From Nocardiopsis sp. JB363 (lineage in GTDB: Bacteria; Actinomycetota; Actinomycetes; Streptosporangiales; Streptosporangiaceae): a stretch of 38,411 nt of DNA. The stretch spans positions 1 to 38,411 of the forward strand of contig NZ_FRFF01000132.1 of assembly GCF_900143625.1 (NCBI RefSeq), written 5' to 3'. The translations under genes and the position numbers were made by a program. Under the pieces are notes generated by a model, which saw nothing but the letters and a program-made list of their open reading frames with translations, was not told the origin of the DNA and did not search any database. Below are positions 24,951-32,230 of the stretch, piece by piece. Each line of letters starts with the position of its first letter. Positions within the stretch are counted from its first letter, which is position 1.

Positions 24951-26210
24951 TCAGCGACGATCGGAACTCTCGCCACTCTGACCGGACGTGAGCGGCAGGC
25001 ACACGGTGACGACCAGACCGCCGCCCACGCGAGGCCAGGCGGTGACCACGCCCTCGTGGGCTCGCACCACGGAGCGGACGATGGACAGCCCCAGACCGGC
25101 ACTGCGCCCCGAGCCCACACGGTCGCCGGAGCCGCGCCGGAACGGTTCGAAGAGCCCTTCGATCTCGTAGGCGGGGATGACCTTGCCGGAGTTCTCCACC
25201 TGGACCGCGGGCATGTCCTCGTACATGCCGCTGCGTACGGTGATCTCACCGTCGTCGACGTTGTACTTGAGGGCGTTCTCCACCAGGTTGGCGACCAGTC
25301 GTTCCAACAGAACGGGGTCGCCCACCACCAGGGCGGAGCGCAGGTCCTGGCGCAGGGAGAGCCCGGAGGAGTCGATGTCCCCGGACAGTTGGCTGAGCAC
25401 GGTGCCGGCGACCTCTCCCAGGTCGACCTTGGCCTTGACTTCGAGTTCGCGGTCGGTCTTGGCCAGGAACAGCAATCCGTCGATGAGTCGTTCGTGACGG
25501 GCGTTGGTCTCCAGGAGGGTCTGCCCGACGCTCTTGAGGTCGGCGGACACGTCCGGGGCGCTCAACGCCACTTCGAGCAGGGTGCGGTTGATGGCCAGCG
25601 GCGTGCGCAGTTCGTGGGAGGCGTTGGCGACGAAGCGCCGTTGCCCGTCGAAGGCCCGGTCCAAGCGCTCCAGCATGCCGTCGAAGGTGTCGGCGAGCTC
25701 GCGGATCTCGTCGTCGGGTCCGGACAGCGCGATGCGTTCGTGCAGGGAGCGTTCGGACAATCGTCGGGCGATACGGGTGATCTTCTGCAAGGGTGAGAGC
25801 GCGCGTCCGGCCACCGCGTACCCCAGCGCCACCGCGAGCAGCCCCACCAGGAACAGGGCCAGCAGGGAGAAGCGTGTGACGTGGGTGAGGACCTGTTCGA
25901 TGTGGTGGCTGTGCTCCATGAGCTCGGCCAGGCTCTCCTCGGCCAGGAGAGCGTTGAGCAGGACCGCGACGACCAGGTAGTTGACCAGGACCAGCAGGGA
26001 GCCTGCCGCGAAGAACAGCATCCCGTAGATGAGGGTGAGGCGAGCGCGCAGGCTGAGGTTGTCGGTGAAGCGATGCACCGTGGACCGAGCGGTGGAACGT
26101 TCGGTGCTCTCACCGCCGGGGGCCACCGAGTTCAAGCTGCGCCACGTCCCGGTGTCCCCGGGGCGGGTGGCTTCCACCTGGCCGGGTTCGGGACGTTCGC
26201 CCGGTCTCAC
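24951..26210 (-). CDS. cutS: sensor histidine kinase, CutS-like
   Basis: 419 residues. Layout: about 57 cytoplasmic residues, helix 1 (58-85), a 28-residue outer loop (86-113), helix 2 (114-135), HAMP (about 136-187), HisKA with phospho-acceptor H199 in FVANASHELRTPLAINRTLL, then the HATPase domain with ERLVANLVENALKYN (N box) and GLGLSIVRSVV (G2 box). Sequence and position between DUF4193 and the cutR-like gene identify it as the CutS orthologue of Streptomyces. In Streptomyces CutS the outer loop is longer and holds two conserved cysteines; here it is short, has no cysteine and contains two adjacent histidines. GTG start overlaps the regulator stop (GTGA). Confidence 0.92.
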   Translation of the reverse strand: MRPGERPEPGQVEATRPGDTGTWRSLNSVAPGGESTERSTARSTVHRFTDNLSLRARLTLIYGMLFFAAGSLLVLVNYLVVAVLLNALLAEESLAELMEHSHHIEQVLTHVTRFSLLALFLVGLLAVALGYAVAGRALSPLQKITRIARRLSERSLHERIALSGPDDEIRELADTFDGMLERLDRAFDGQRRFVANASHELRTPLAINRTLLEVALSAPDVSADLKSVGQTLLETNARHERLIDGLLFLAKTDRELEVKAKVDLGEVAGTVLSQLSGDIDSSGLSLRQDLRSALVVGDPVLLERLVANLVENALKYNVDDGEITVRSGMYEDMPAVQVENSGKVIPAYEIEGLFEPFRRGSGDRVGSGRSAGLGLSIVRSVVRAHEGVVTAWPRVGGGLVVTVCLPLTSGQSGESSDRR

Positions 26211-26860
26211 AGTCGGTACCCGGCGCCAGGGACCGTCTGGATGACCTGTGGGGTTCCGAGCTTCTTGCGCAGGGTCATGACGGTGACCCGGACGACGTTG
26301 GTGAAGGGGTCGGCGTTCTCGTCCCAGGCCTTCTCCAACAGGCCCTCGGCGCTGACCACGGTGCCCTGGGCGCGCATGAGCACCTGCAGGACCGCGAACT
26401 CCTTGGGCGTGAGGCCGACCTCGCGACCCTCGCGGTGCACTCGGTGGTTGGCCGGGTCCAGGGTGATGCCGTGGCGTTCCAGCACCGGTGGGAGCGGTGG
26501 CGCCGAACGGCGGCCCAGGGCGTGCACCCGGGCGATCAGTTCGGGGAAGGCGAAGGGTTTGGGAAGGTAGTCGTCGGCTCCCAGGGTGAGCCCGTCGACC
26601 CGGTCCTGGACACCGTCGGAGGCGGTGAGCATCAGGATGCGGCCGCTGTAGCTCTCCCCGACCAGGGTGCGGGCGACCTCGTCGCCGTGGATCCCGGGGA
26701 GGTCGCGGTCGAGGACGACGACGTCGTACTCGTTGACCGCGGTGTGCTCCAGGGCGGTGTCGCCGTCGTAGACCACGTCCACGGCCATGGACTCCCGCCG
26801 CAATCCGACGGCCACGGCGTCCGCCAGGACCCGTTCGTCTTCGACCACGAGTACTCGCAA
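26207..26860 (-). CDS. cutR: OmpR-family response regulator, CutR-like
   Basis: 217 residues. Receiver domain: acidic pair E8/D9, phospho-acceptor D51 (VVVLDRDLPGIHGDE), T79 and K101 (DDYLPKPFAFPELIAR). DNA-binding winged helix from about 125, with LTPKEFAVLQVLMRA and TNVVRVTVMTLRKKLG. Close in wording to Streptomyces CutR, which with CutS affects antibiotic production and secretion-stress proteases. The TTG at 26860 is preceded by GAAGGA (26866-26871) at 5 nt and gives MRVLVVEDE; an ATG further up would read through a terminator hairpin. First gene of a two-gene operon with cutS. Confidence 0.94.
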   Translation of the reverse strand: MRVLVVEDERVLADAVAVGLRRESMAVDVVYDGDTALEHTAVNEYDVVVLDRDLPGIHGDEVARTLVGESYSGRILMLTASDGVQDRVDGLTLGADDYLPKPFAFPELIARVHALGRRSAPPLPPVLERHGITLDPANHRVHREGREVGLTPKEFAVLQVLMRAQGTVVSAEGLLEKAWDENADPFTNVVRVTVMTLRKKLGTPQVIQTVPGAGYRL

Positions 26861-26887
26861 CGTTGTCCTTCGGGGGGGTCGGGAAAC

Positions 26888-26935
26888 AAAAAAGGGGGCC
26901 GCTGCCGGCGCATCCCCCAACACACCGGCAGCGGC
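26888..26935 (-). terminator. terminator-like hairpin just upstream of cutR (possible attenuator)
   Basis: A perfect 11-bp inverted repeat (26898-26908 with 26925-26935) is followed on the minus strand by CCCC and TTTTTT (complement of 26888-26893). It ends 16 nt before the cutR ribosome-binding site. The loop holds GGGGG (complement of 26914-26918), which could instead pair with the C-run beside the U-tract or the C-run next to the Shine-Dalgarno sequence, offering a switch. Confidence 0.75.
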
Positions 26936-27546
26936 GTTCTCGGTCCCGACCGCGTCAACCGTTCTCTCACGACCGGGGTAAGGACACGGTAAACCCGCTC
27001 GGGGAACACTGGGAAGTATTCCACTCGTCCTCGCCCCCGTGTGTCACGGGCGCTGGGTCGGGAGTCTGTACGACCCCTGTGCGCGGAGTGGTCGTCGCCG
27101 ACGAATCCCCCAACCGTCGGCGACGACTCAACCCCGCACATCTCAAATCTGACACATCAAGAATAAGAAACAAGTAAGCACTGGGCGTTGTCGGAAAATG
27201 TGTCTTGGGACACTCTTTTCGAAGGCTTCAACATGATGCCACCGAAGCCTTCGCGATGGGGGCACTTCATGAATCACGGTCGCCACTGACAGGGTTATTT
27301 CCGCTTCGCGGAACTGAAGTCTGAATCACGGAAACATCACCGTGCGGGGGCCGGAGGTTTGACGTGGGCCACAGTGAGGTAGACGTAGAAAACGCGCGCG
27401 TGGACACCGGGCCCCACCCGGACCGCGACGGGCGCTCATGTCACAGGGTCGTGACGACTTCGGTTCGTGCCACGTGAACAGCGTGCGCACACGCATGTGC
27501 ACCGGTGCATCACCATGCCCCGGTGCCTACCCCTGGAAGAGGTGCA
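26936..27546. promoter_or_regulatory. 611-nt intergenic regulatory region between cutR and the 54-aa gene
   Basis: No gene seen. The segment 27140-27330 is clearly AT-richer than its surroundings. It holds a 10-bp inverted repeat (27220-27229 with 27244-27253), a small hairpin GTGTC-TTGG-GACAC (27200-27213), a hairpin TTCCGC-TTC-GCGGAA (27299-27313) and a repeated GAATCACGG (27271 and 27323). Promoters for both divergent genes should lie here; I cannot place them firmly. Confidence 0.5.
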
Positions 27547-27711
27547 ATGGGCGAGTTCATGGCGGAGATCAAGGTCCGTATCAGCGAGACCTACCGGTCA
27601 CTCCAGTCGGCGCAGGCCGCCGGGGACGACTTCCTTGCCGACACACATGCGTCGGAACTCGAGGATCTGTACCGCATCGCCGCCCGCAACGGCGTCGACA
27701 CCCACTCCTAG
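27547..27711 (+). CDS. small conserved hypothetical protein (54 aa)
   Basis: 54 residues, starting MGEFMAEIKVRISETYRSLQ. It is predicted to be two amphipathic helices (about 1-24 and 30-46) joined by GDDF, with an acidic second helix (SELEDLYRIAARNGVD). No cysteines, no membrane segment. GGAAGAGG lies 5-12 nt before the ATG, a strong ribosome site, and the base composition by codon position is coding-like. A short gene occupies the same place between cutR and the inositol monophosphatase gene in Streptomyces, as I recall. Function unknown. The terminator at 27777-27799 follows. Confidence 0.8.
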   Translation: MGEFMAEIKVRISETYRSLQSAQAAGDDFLADTHASELEDLYRIAARNGVDTHS

Positions 27712-27776
27712 CTCCTAGGCGAAGCACGGCGGGGCGGCGGGCCCACGGGCGGCCGCACCCGTCCACGAACGTCAGG

Positions 27777-27799
27777 CCCCGGGCGCGATCCGCCCGGGG
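27777..27799. terminator. hairpin between convergent genes
   Basis: A perfect 9-bp inverted repeat, CCCCGGGCG (27777-27785) with CGCCCGGGG (27791-27799), 5-nt loop, then TTCCT on the plus strand. It sits between the small gene and the suhB-like gene and can serve both. Confidence 0.65.
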
Positions 27800-27819
27800 T
27801 TCCTCGTGTCCGAGGGCCC

Positions 27820-28632
27820 TCAGCCGTCGGTGTCGGCGCCCAACGGCGCCAAGAGCGCGTCGAGCCGCTCGTACAGGCCCGGCCTGGCGGCGATCACCAG
27901 ATCACCGGTGGGCGGACCACCATCGGGGCCTCCCAGACGCACACCCGCCTCGGTGGCGACCAGGCCGGGGGCGGCCCAGTCCCACAGGTTCAGGCCCCGC
28001 TCGTAGTAGGCGTTGGAGCGCCCCACCGCGAGCCCGGTGAGGTCGATCGAGGCCGCGCCGACCCGTCGGATGTCGCGCACGTGCCCGATCACCTCGGTCA
28101 GCACCCGCGCCTGGTGAACCCGCCGGTCCGCCGAATACCCGAAACCGGTGGACACCAAGGCCTGGTCCAGCGACACCGCGTCGGGGGCGCGCAAGGAACG
28201 GCCGTCCAGCCGCGCACCTTCGCCCAGGACCGCCTCGAACATCTGCCCGCGGGCGGGAACGCCGACCGCGGCGGCCACGACCTCACCGTCGATCTCCGCG
28301 GCGATCGCCACACCCCAGTCCGGGGATCCGTACAGGTAGTTGACGGTGCCGTCGATGGGGTCCACCACCCAGCGCACCCCGCTGGTGCCCTCGATTCCAC
28401 CGCCCTCCTCGCCCAGGACGGCGTCGTCGGGCCTGGCCGCGAGCAGCCGGTCCCGGATGAGCTCCTCGGTGGCCTGATCCATCTCGGTGACGACGTCGGT
28501 CGGGCTGGACTTGGTGTCCAGGACGGTGATGCCCTCCTGCCCCTTGGCCGCGAGCTCTCCGGCCTCCGCGGCCACGGCCACGGCCAGATCCCGCAGCTTC
28601 CCTCGGTCGTGTGGGGACTGGATGGTGCTCAC
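27820..28632 (-). CDS. suhB: inositol monophosphatase family protein
   Basis: 270-residue Mg2+-dependent, Li+-sensitive-type phosphatase that hydrolyses myo-inositol 1-phosphate or related sugar phosphates; in actinobacteria it can feed inositol to phosphatidylinositol and mycothiol. Metal-site motifs: LGEEGG (E75/E76), WVVDPIDGTVNY (D91, D94, G95, T96) and LWDWAAPGLVATEAG (D218). The GTG at 28632 has GAGGG about 6 nt upstream. Its position beyond cutR is conserved (Rv2701c in Mycobacterium). Which sugar phosphate it prefers cannot be told. Confidence 0.92.
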   Translation of the reverse strand: MSTIQSPHDRGKLRDLAVAVAAEAGELAAKGQEGITVLDTKSSPTDVVTEMDQATEELIRDRLLAARPDDAVLGEEGGGIEGTSGVRWVVDPIDGTVNYLYGSPDWGVAIAAEIDGEVVAAAVGVPARGQMFEAVLGEGARLDGRSLRAPDAVSLDQALVSTGFGYSADRRVHQARVLTEVIGHVRDIRRVGAASIDLTGLAVGRSNAYYERGLNLWDWAAPGLVATEAGVRLGGPDGGPPTGDLVIAARPGLYERLDALLAPLGADTDG

Positions 28633-28799
28633 TGCTGCCCTCTTCCGTTCCTGGGCCTCGAACGCGGCTGTCCGGGCACTCCCCTGGCACCCTATGCGGC
28701 GAGGATTCCGCGGACGCGACCACCGAGGGGACACGGAAGCGGGGCCCGGCGGACATGGTGTCCACCGAACCCCGTCGATCGTTCGAGCGGCCCTTCCCG

Positions 28800-30842
28800 T
28801 CAGAGGAGGTCGGGCTTGACCCACTCCTTGCCGTGGACGTGATGGTCCAGGAAGGCGAAGATCGTCTCGTACCAGACCTGTGCGTTGCCCGGGCTGAGGA
28901 TCCAGTGGTTCTCATCGGGGAAGTACAGGAACTTGGCGTCGACCTCGTGCAGGAGGAGGTCGCGCCACAGCTTCAGGCCCTCGCCGATGGGCACCCGGTA
29001 GTCCTTGTCGCCGTGGATGACGAGCATGGGCGTGCGGATCTTGTCCGCGTGCAGGTGCGGGGAGTTGAGTTCGTAGCGCTCCGGGCGGTCCAACGGGGTG
29101 CCGAACTCGCTCTCCCAGACCGGCGGGTAGTCCGTGGTGCCGCTGAAGCCGTCCAGCTGCCACAGGGAGGCGTGGGAGACGATGGCCTTGAACCGGTCGG
29201 TGTGCCCGGCGATCCAGTTGGCCATGTAACCGCCGAAGGAGCCGCCCATCATGGCGGTGCGCTCGGCGTCGATGTCCGCACGCGCCTCGGCGGCGTCGGT
29301 GATGGCCATGACGTCGGCGTGGGTGCGCGGCCCCCACTGGCCCCAGGCGCGGCGCAGCATGTCCTGGCCGTATCCGGTGGACAGTGCGGGGTCCGGGAGC
29401 AGCACCGCGTAGCCGCGGGCCGCGAGCAGCCACGGGTTCCATCGCCAGCTCCACCCGTTGAAGCTCATGTACGGGCCACCGTGGACCCAGAGCATGAGCG
29501 GGGCGGGCGAGTCGGCGGAGGCCTCCTCGGGCAGCACCAGCCAGGACCGGATCCGGGTGCCGTCGTCGGCGGTGGTCTCGATCTCGGTGAGCGTGCCCGG
29601 CATGGACATCTCGGAGCCCGGGGTGCGCAGAGGGGTGGGCTCACCGTCGGTGGCGTCGGCGTCCAGACGCACCGGCGCGGGCGGGGCGTCCCAGGCGTCG
29701 CGCATCGCGAAGACGTGGCGGCCGTCCGGGGAGGGGTTGAGTGCGCTGTAGGCGCCGTGGTCGCCGGTCAGACGAGTGAGCTCGCCGGAGGCCACGTCCA
29801 CGCGGAACACGGGGCGGCGACCGTTCTGGTCGGCGACGAGGAAGACGGTGCTCGAATCGGCGGACCAGGCGTAATCGCGCGGCCAGAGCTCATGGCCGTC
29901 GAGCAGGTCCCGGCCCTCACCGGTGGCGGGATCGACGATCCACAGCGTGGCGTCGCGGGGTTCTCCGTGGTACTCGCCCTCGGAGTCGGCGTACACCAGC
30001 AGCCGGGAGCCGTCCGGGGAGACGGCCGGGGAGCCGAACTCCAGCGCCTCGTCGGGGCCGCCGACGACGGTGCGGCGCCGCCCGGTCGCGGTGTCGATGG
30101 CGACGACCTCGCTGCGGCCGGCGCCTCCGGAGGTGGGCACCGTCCAGGTCACGTACAGGGTGGAGCCGTCGGGCGAGAGTTCCGGGGCCGAGCCCAGCAG
30201 GGCCATACCGGCGTCGGGGGTGAGGTCCTCGGGCTCGCCCAGACGGGCGTCCTCGTCCTCGGGCGGGGCCGCGATGAACAGACGGGGGTGGTCGGGACCG
30301 ACGTCGCTGTCCCAGGAGCGCACCGGCAGGGCCTCGTGCAGGATCGCGGTGACCCCGGCCTCCTCGCGCGCCTTGCGGGCCTCGGAGTCGGCCTCCTGGT
30401 CCTTCGCGCGAGGCAGCAACCGGCCGGTGAAGGCCACCAGGCCGCTGTCCCGGGCGACCGTGAAGGCGCCGACACCGCCGTGGGTGGAGCCGACCTGGCG
30501 GGCCTCGCCACCGTCGACGGGCAGCAGCCACAGCGCCGCCTTGGGCTTGTCCTCGGACGCGGCCTCGGGGTCGGGTCGTCCGGTGCTGAACAACAGCGAC
30601 CCGTCGGGCAGGAACTCCGCACCCGACTCGCCCTTGGTGGAACGGGTCAGCCGTCTGGGAGCACGTCCGCCCTCGGCCTGCGGGGCGACGTCGATCTCCC
30701 ACAGGGCACTGCGGAAGGACTTGGAGTCGGGGGCCAGGTCGCCGACGGGGGCCACCAGGCGGGAGCCGTCCGGTGACAGGCGCAGCCCGTTGACGCGCCG
30801 CAGTCGGACGTACTCCGGTAGTTCATACCAAGAACGAACCAA
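28800..30842 (-). CDS. S9-family (prolyl oligopeptidase) serine peptidase
   Basis: 680 residues: an N-terminal beta-propeller (about 1-420, with LSPDGSRLV-like blade repeats) and a C-terminal alpha/beta-hydrolase domain with the catalytic triad S535 (GGSFGGYMANW), D614 (GDKDYRVP) and H646 (ENHWIL). It resembles acylaminoacyl-peptidase/dipeptidyl-peptidase members. No signal peptide, so cytoplasmic peptide turnover is likely. The TTG start at 30842 is supported by AGGAGA 7 nt upstream and gives MVRSWYELPEYV; no ATG or GTG fits. Single gene, with a palindrome about 90 nt before its start. Confidence 0.93.
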   Translation of the reverse strand: MVRSWYELPEYVRLRRVNGLRLSPDGSRLVAPVGDLAPDSKSFRSALWEIDVAPQAEGGRAPRRLTRSTKGESGAEFLPDGSLLFSTGRPDPEAASEDKPKAALWLLPVDGGEARQVGSTHGGVGAFTVARDSGLVAFTGRLLPRAKDQEADSEARKAREEAGVTAILHEALPVRSWDSDVGPDHPRLFIAAPPEDEDARLGEPEDLTPDAGMALLGSAPELSPDGSTLYVTWTVPTSGGAGRSEVVAIDTATGRRRTVVGGPDEALEFGSPAVSPDGSRLLVYADSEGEYHGEPRDATLWIVDPATGEGRDLLDGHELWPRDYAWSADSSTVFLVADQNGRRPVFRVDVASGELTRLTGDHGAYSALNPSPDGRHVFAMRDAWDAPPAPVRLDADATDGEPTPLRTPGSEMSMPGTLTEIETTADDGTRIRSWLVLPEEASADSPAPLMLWVHGGPYMSFNGWSWRWNPWLLAARGYAVLLPDPALSTGYGQDMLRRAWGQWGPRTHADVMAITDAAEARADIDAERTAMMGGSFGGYMANWIAGHTDRFKAIVSHASLWQLDGFSGTTDYPPVWESEFGTPLDRPERYELNSPHLHADKIRTPMLVIHGDKDYRVPIGEGLKLWRDLLLHEVDAKFLYFPDENHWILSPGNAQVWYETIFAFLDHHVHGKEWVKPDLL

Positions 30843-30928
30843 GACAGAATCTCCTGAACCATCGACTTGTGGTCGAAGTCGACCCTATCGGCGCCGGGTG
30901 ACGCCGATCACCGCACTCTTGCCACTTC

Positions 30929-30960
30929 AGAGGAGGTCAACACTGTTGACCTGAGCCTCT
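30929..30960. promoter_or_regulatory. palindrome upstream of the S9 peptidase gene
   Basis: AGGTCAAC (30934-30941), a 3-nt centre and GTTGACCT (30945-30952) make a perfect 19-bp palindrome, flanked by AGAGG and CCTCT that could extend it. It looks like a dimer-binding operator about 80-90 nt before the peptidase start. No regulator can be named. Confidence 0.45.
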
Positions 30961-31012
30961 CCGCGTCGAGTTCGGCCTAGAGCGCAACCACGGTCGGCCA
31001 GAGGACGAGAAG

Positions 31013-31052
31013 CGGCCCGGGGCACGGATGCGACCTTCTCCGCCCCGGACCG
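31013..31052 (-). terminator. possible hemH terminator
   Basis: An 11-bp inverted repeat with one mismatch (31013-31023 with 31042-31052, 18-nt loop) lies 12 nt past the hemH stop. There is no U-run, so this is tentative. Confidence 0.45.
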
Positions 31053-31064
31053 AAAGGGTCTTCC

Positions 31065-32105
31065 TCAGCGCTGTCCGCAGCACTTCTGGTCGCCCTCGTC
31101 GCAAGCGGGCAACGAGCTCAGCCGGGTCGGCTCGTTCCCCTCGGTGTACTCGCGCACCAGGTCGGACACCATCGATACGAACGCCGGGTGCGTGCCCGGG
31201 CTGAGGGCTCGCGCGTAACCCATACCGAGCTCGTCGGCCGTCTCACGAGCCTCCACGTCCAGGTCGAACTTGACCTCCATGTGGTCGGAGACGAACCCGT
31301 GCGGGATCACCGCCACCGCGGGCACGCCCTCGGCGGCCAGTTCCCGCATGCGGTCGTTGATGTCCGGCTCCAGCCAGGGCTGGCTGGGCGGCCCGCTCCG
31401 GGACTGGTAGACCACCTCGTAGGGGTGGTCCCCACCGAGCCGGTCGGCGACCAGGCGGGCGACCTCGGCCAGCTGGGCACCGTAGGCGCCCTCCGGCCCG
31501 AAGGTCTGGCCCGGGCCGCCGCTGGCCTCGGCCATGGTCATGGGGATGGAGTGCGCCGAGAACAGCAGGCGCACGCCCTCACGCTGCTCCGCGGGCAGCT
31601 CGCCCAGAGCCGACCGGGCATGCTCGACCAGGGGGTCGATGAACCCGGGGTGGTCGTAGAAGGGACGGATCAACTCGACCTCGGGCGCGTCCGGGCCCAG
31701 ATCGGCCAGGGCCCGGTCGATGTCCTCGTGGTAGGCGGTGCGACTGGACCAGTTGCAGTACGCGGAGGTCGGCATCGCCAGGATGCGGCGGACACCGTCC
31801 TTCTTCATCTGCGCGAGGGTGTCGGTGAGCATCGGCGCCCAGAACCGGTTGCCCCAGTAGACGGGCAGGTCGATGCCCTGTTCGGTGAAGTCGGTGGTGA
31901 TGGCGGCGAGCAGGTCCCGACACTGCTGGTTGATCGGGCTCACTCCCTTGAAGAGGAAGTAGTGCTCACCGACCTCCGCCAGCCGTTCGCGGGGGATATT
32001 ACGCCCGCGGGTGACGTTCTCCAGGAACGGGATGACCTCGTCCTCGCCCTCCGGTCCACCGAAGGAGATCAGCAAAAACGCGTCGTAAGGCCTCATGCTG
32101 TTCAT
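31065..32105 (-). CDS. hemH: coproporphyrin ferrochelatase
   Basis: 346-residue ferrochelatase that inserts Fe2+ into coproporphyrin III in the actinobacterial heme pathway (also named CpfC). Catalytic residues are H185 (LFSAHSIP) and E277 (DHMEVKFDLD). Cysteines C117 and C335/C342/C343 resemble the [2Fe-2S] ligand arrangement known from Mycobacterium ferrochelatase, with the last cysteine one position earlier than I expect. The ATG at 32105 is used because GGGAGC lies about 10 nt upstream; a second ATG at 32096 is possible. It is divergent from the lactone oxidase gene, with shared repeats in the 124-nt gap. No other heme gene is in the window. Confidence 0.95.
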   Translation of the reverse strand: MNSMRPYDAFLLISFGGPEGEDEVIPFLENVTRGRNIPRERLAEVGEHYFLFKGVSPINQQCRDLLAAITTDFTEQGIDLPVYWGNRFWAPMLTDTLAQMKKDGVRRILAMPTSAYCNWSSRTAYHEDIDRALADLGPDAPEVELIRPFYDHPGFIDPLVEHARSALGELPAEQREGVRLLFSAHSIPMTMAEASGGPGQTFGPEGAYGAQLAEVARLVADRLGGDHPYEVVYQSRSGPPSQPWLEPDINDRMRELAAEGVPAVAVIPHGFVSDHMEVKFDLDVEARETADELGMGYARALSPGTHPAFVSMVSDLVREYTEGNEPTRLSSLPACDEGDQKCCGQR

Positions 32106-32169
32106 GTAACCAGCTCCCACGGGCCGCACGGATCCGCCCCCGGCCCATGTCGTGGGACTTCCGGCCCGG

Positions 32170-32230
32170 AAGTGACCAACTCCACCCCGGACTCTGGTCA
32201 CATAAGTGACCGGTCGGTAATGTCACCGCA
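32170..32230 (+). promoter_or_regulatory. promoter and operator-like repeats between hemH and the lactone oxidase
   Basis: TGGTCA (32195-32200), a 17-nt spacer and TAATGT (32218-32223) form a plausible promoter whose start point falls on the ATG at 32230, which has no Shine-Dalgarno sequence; a leaderless mRNA is likely. The palindrome GGTCAC-ataa-GTGACC (32196-32211) covers the -35 and spacer, and the half-site AAGTGACC recurs 34 bp upstream (32170-32177). A repressor could control both divergent genes. Confidence 0.55.
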
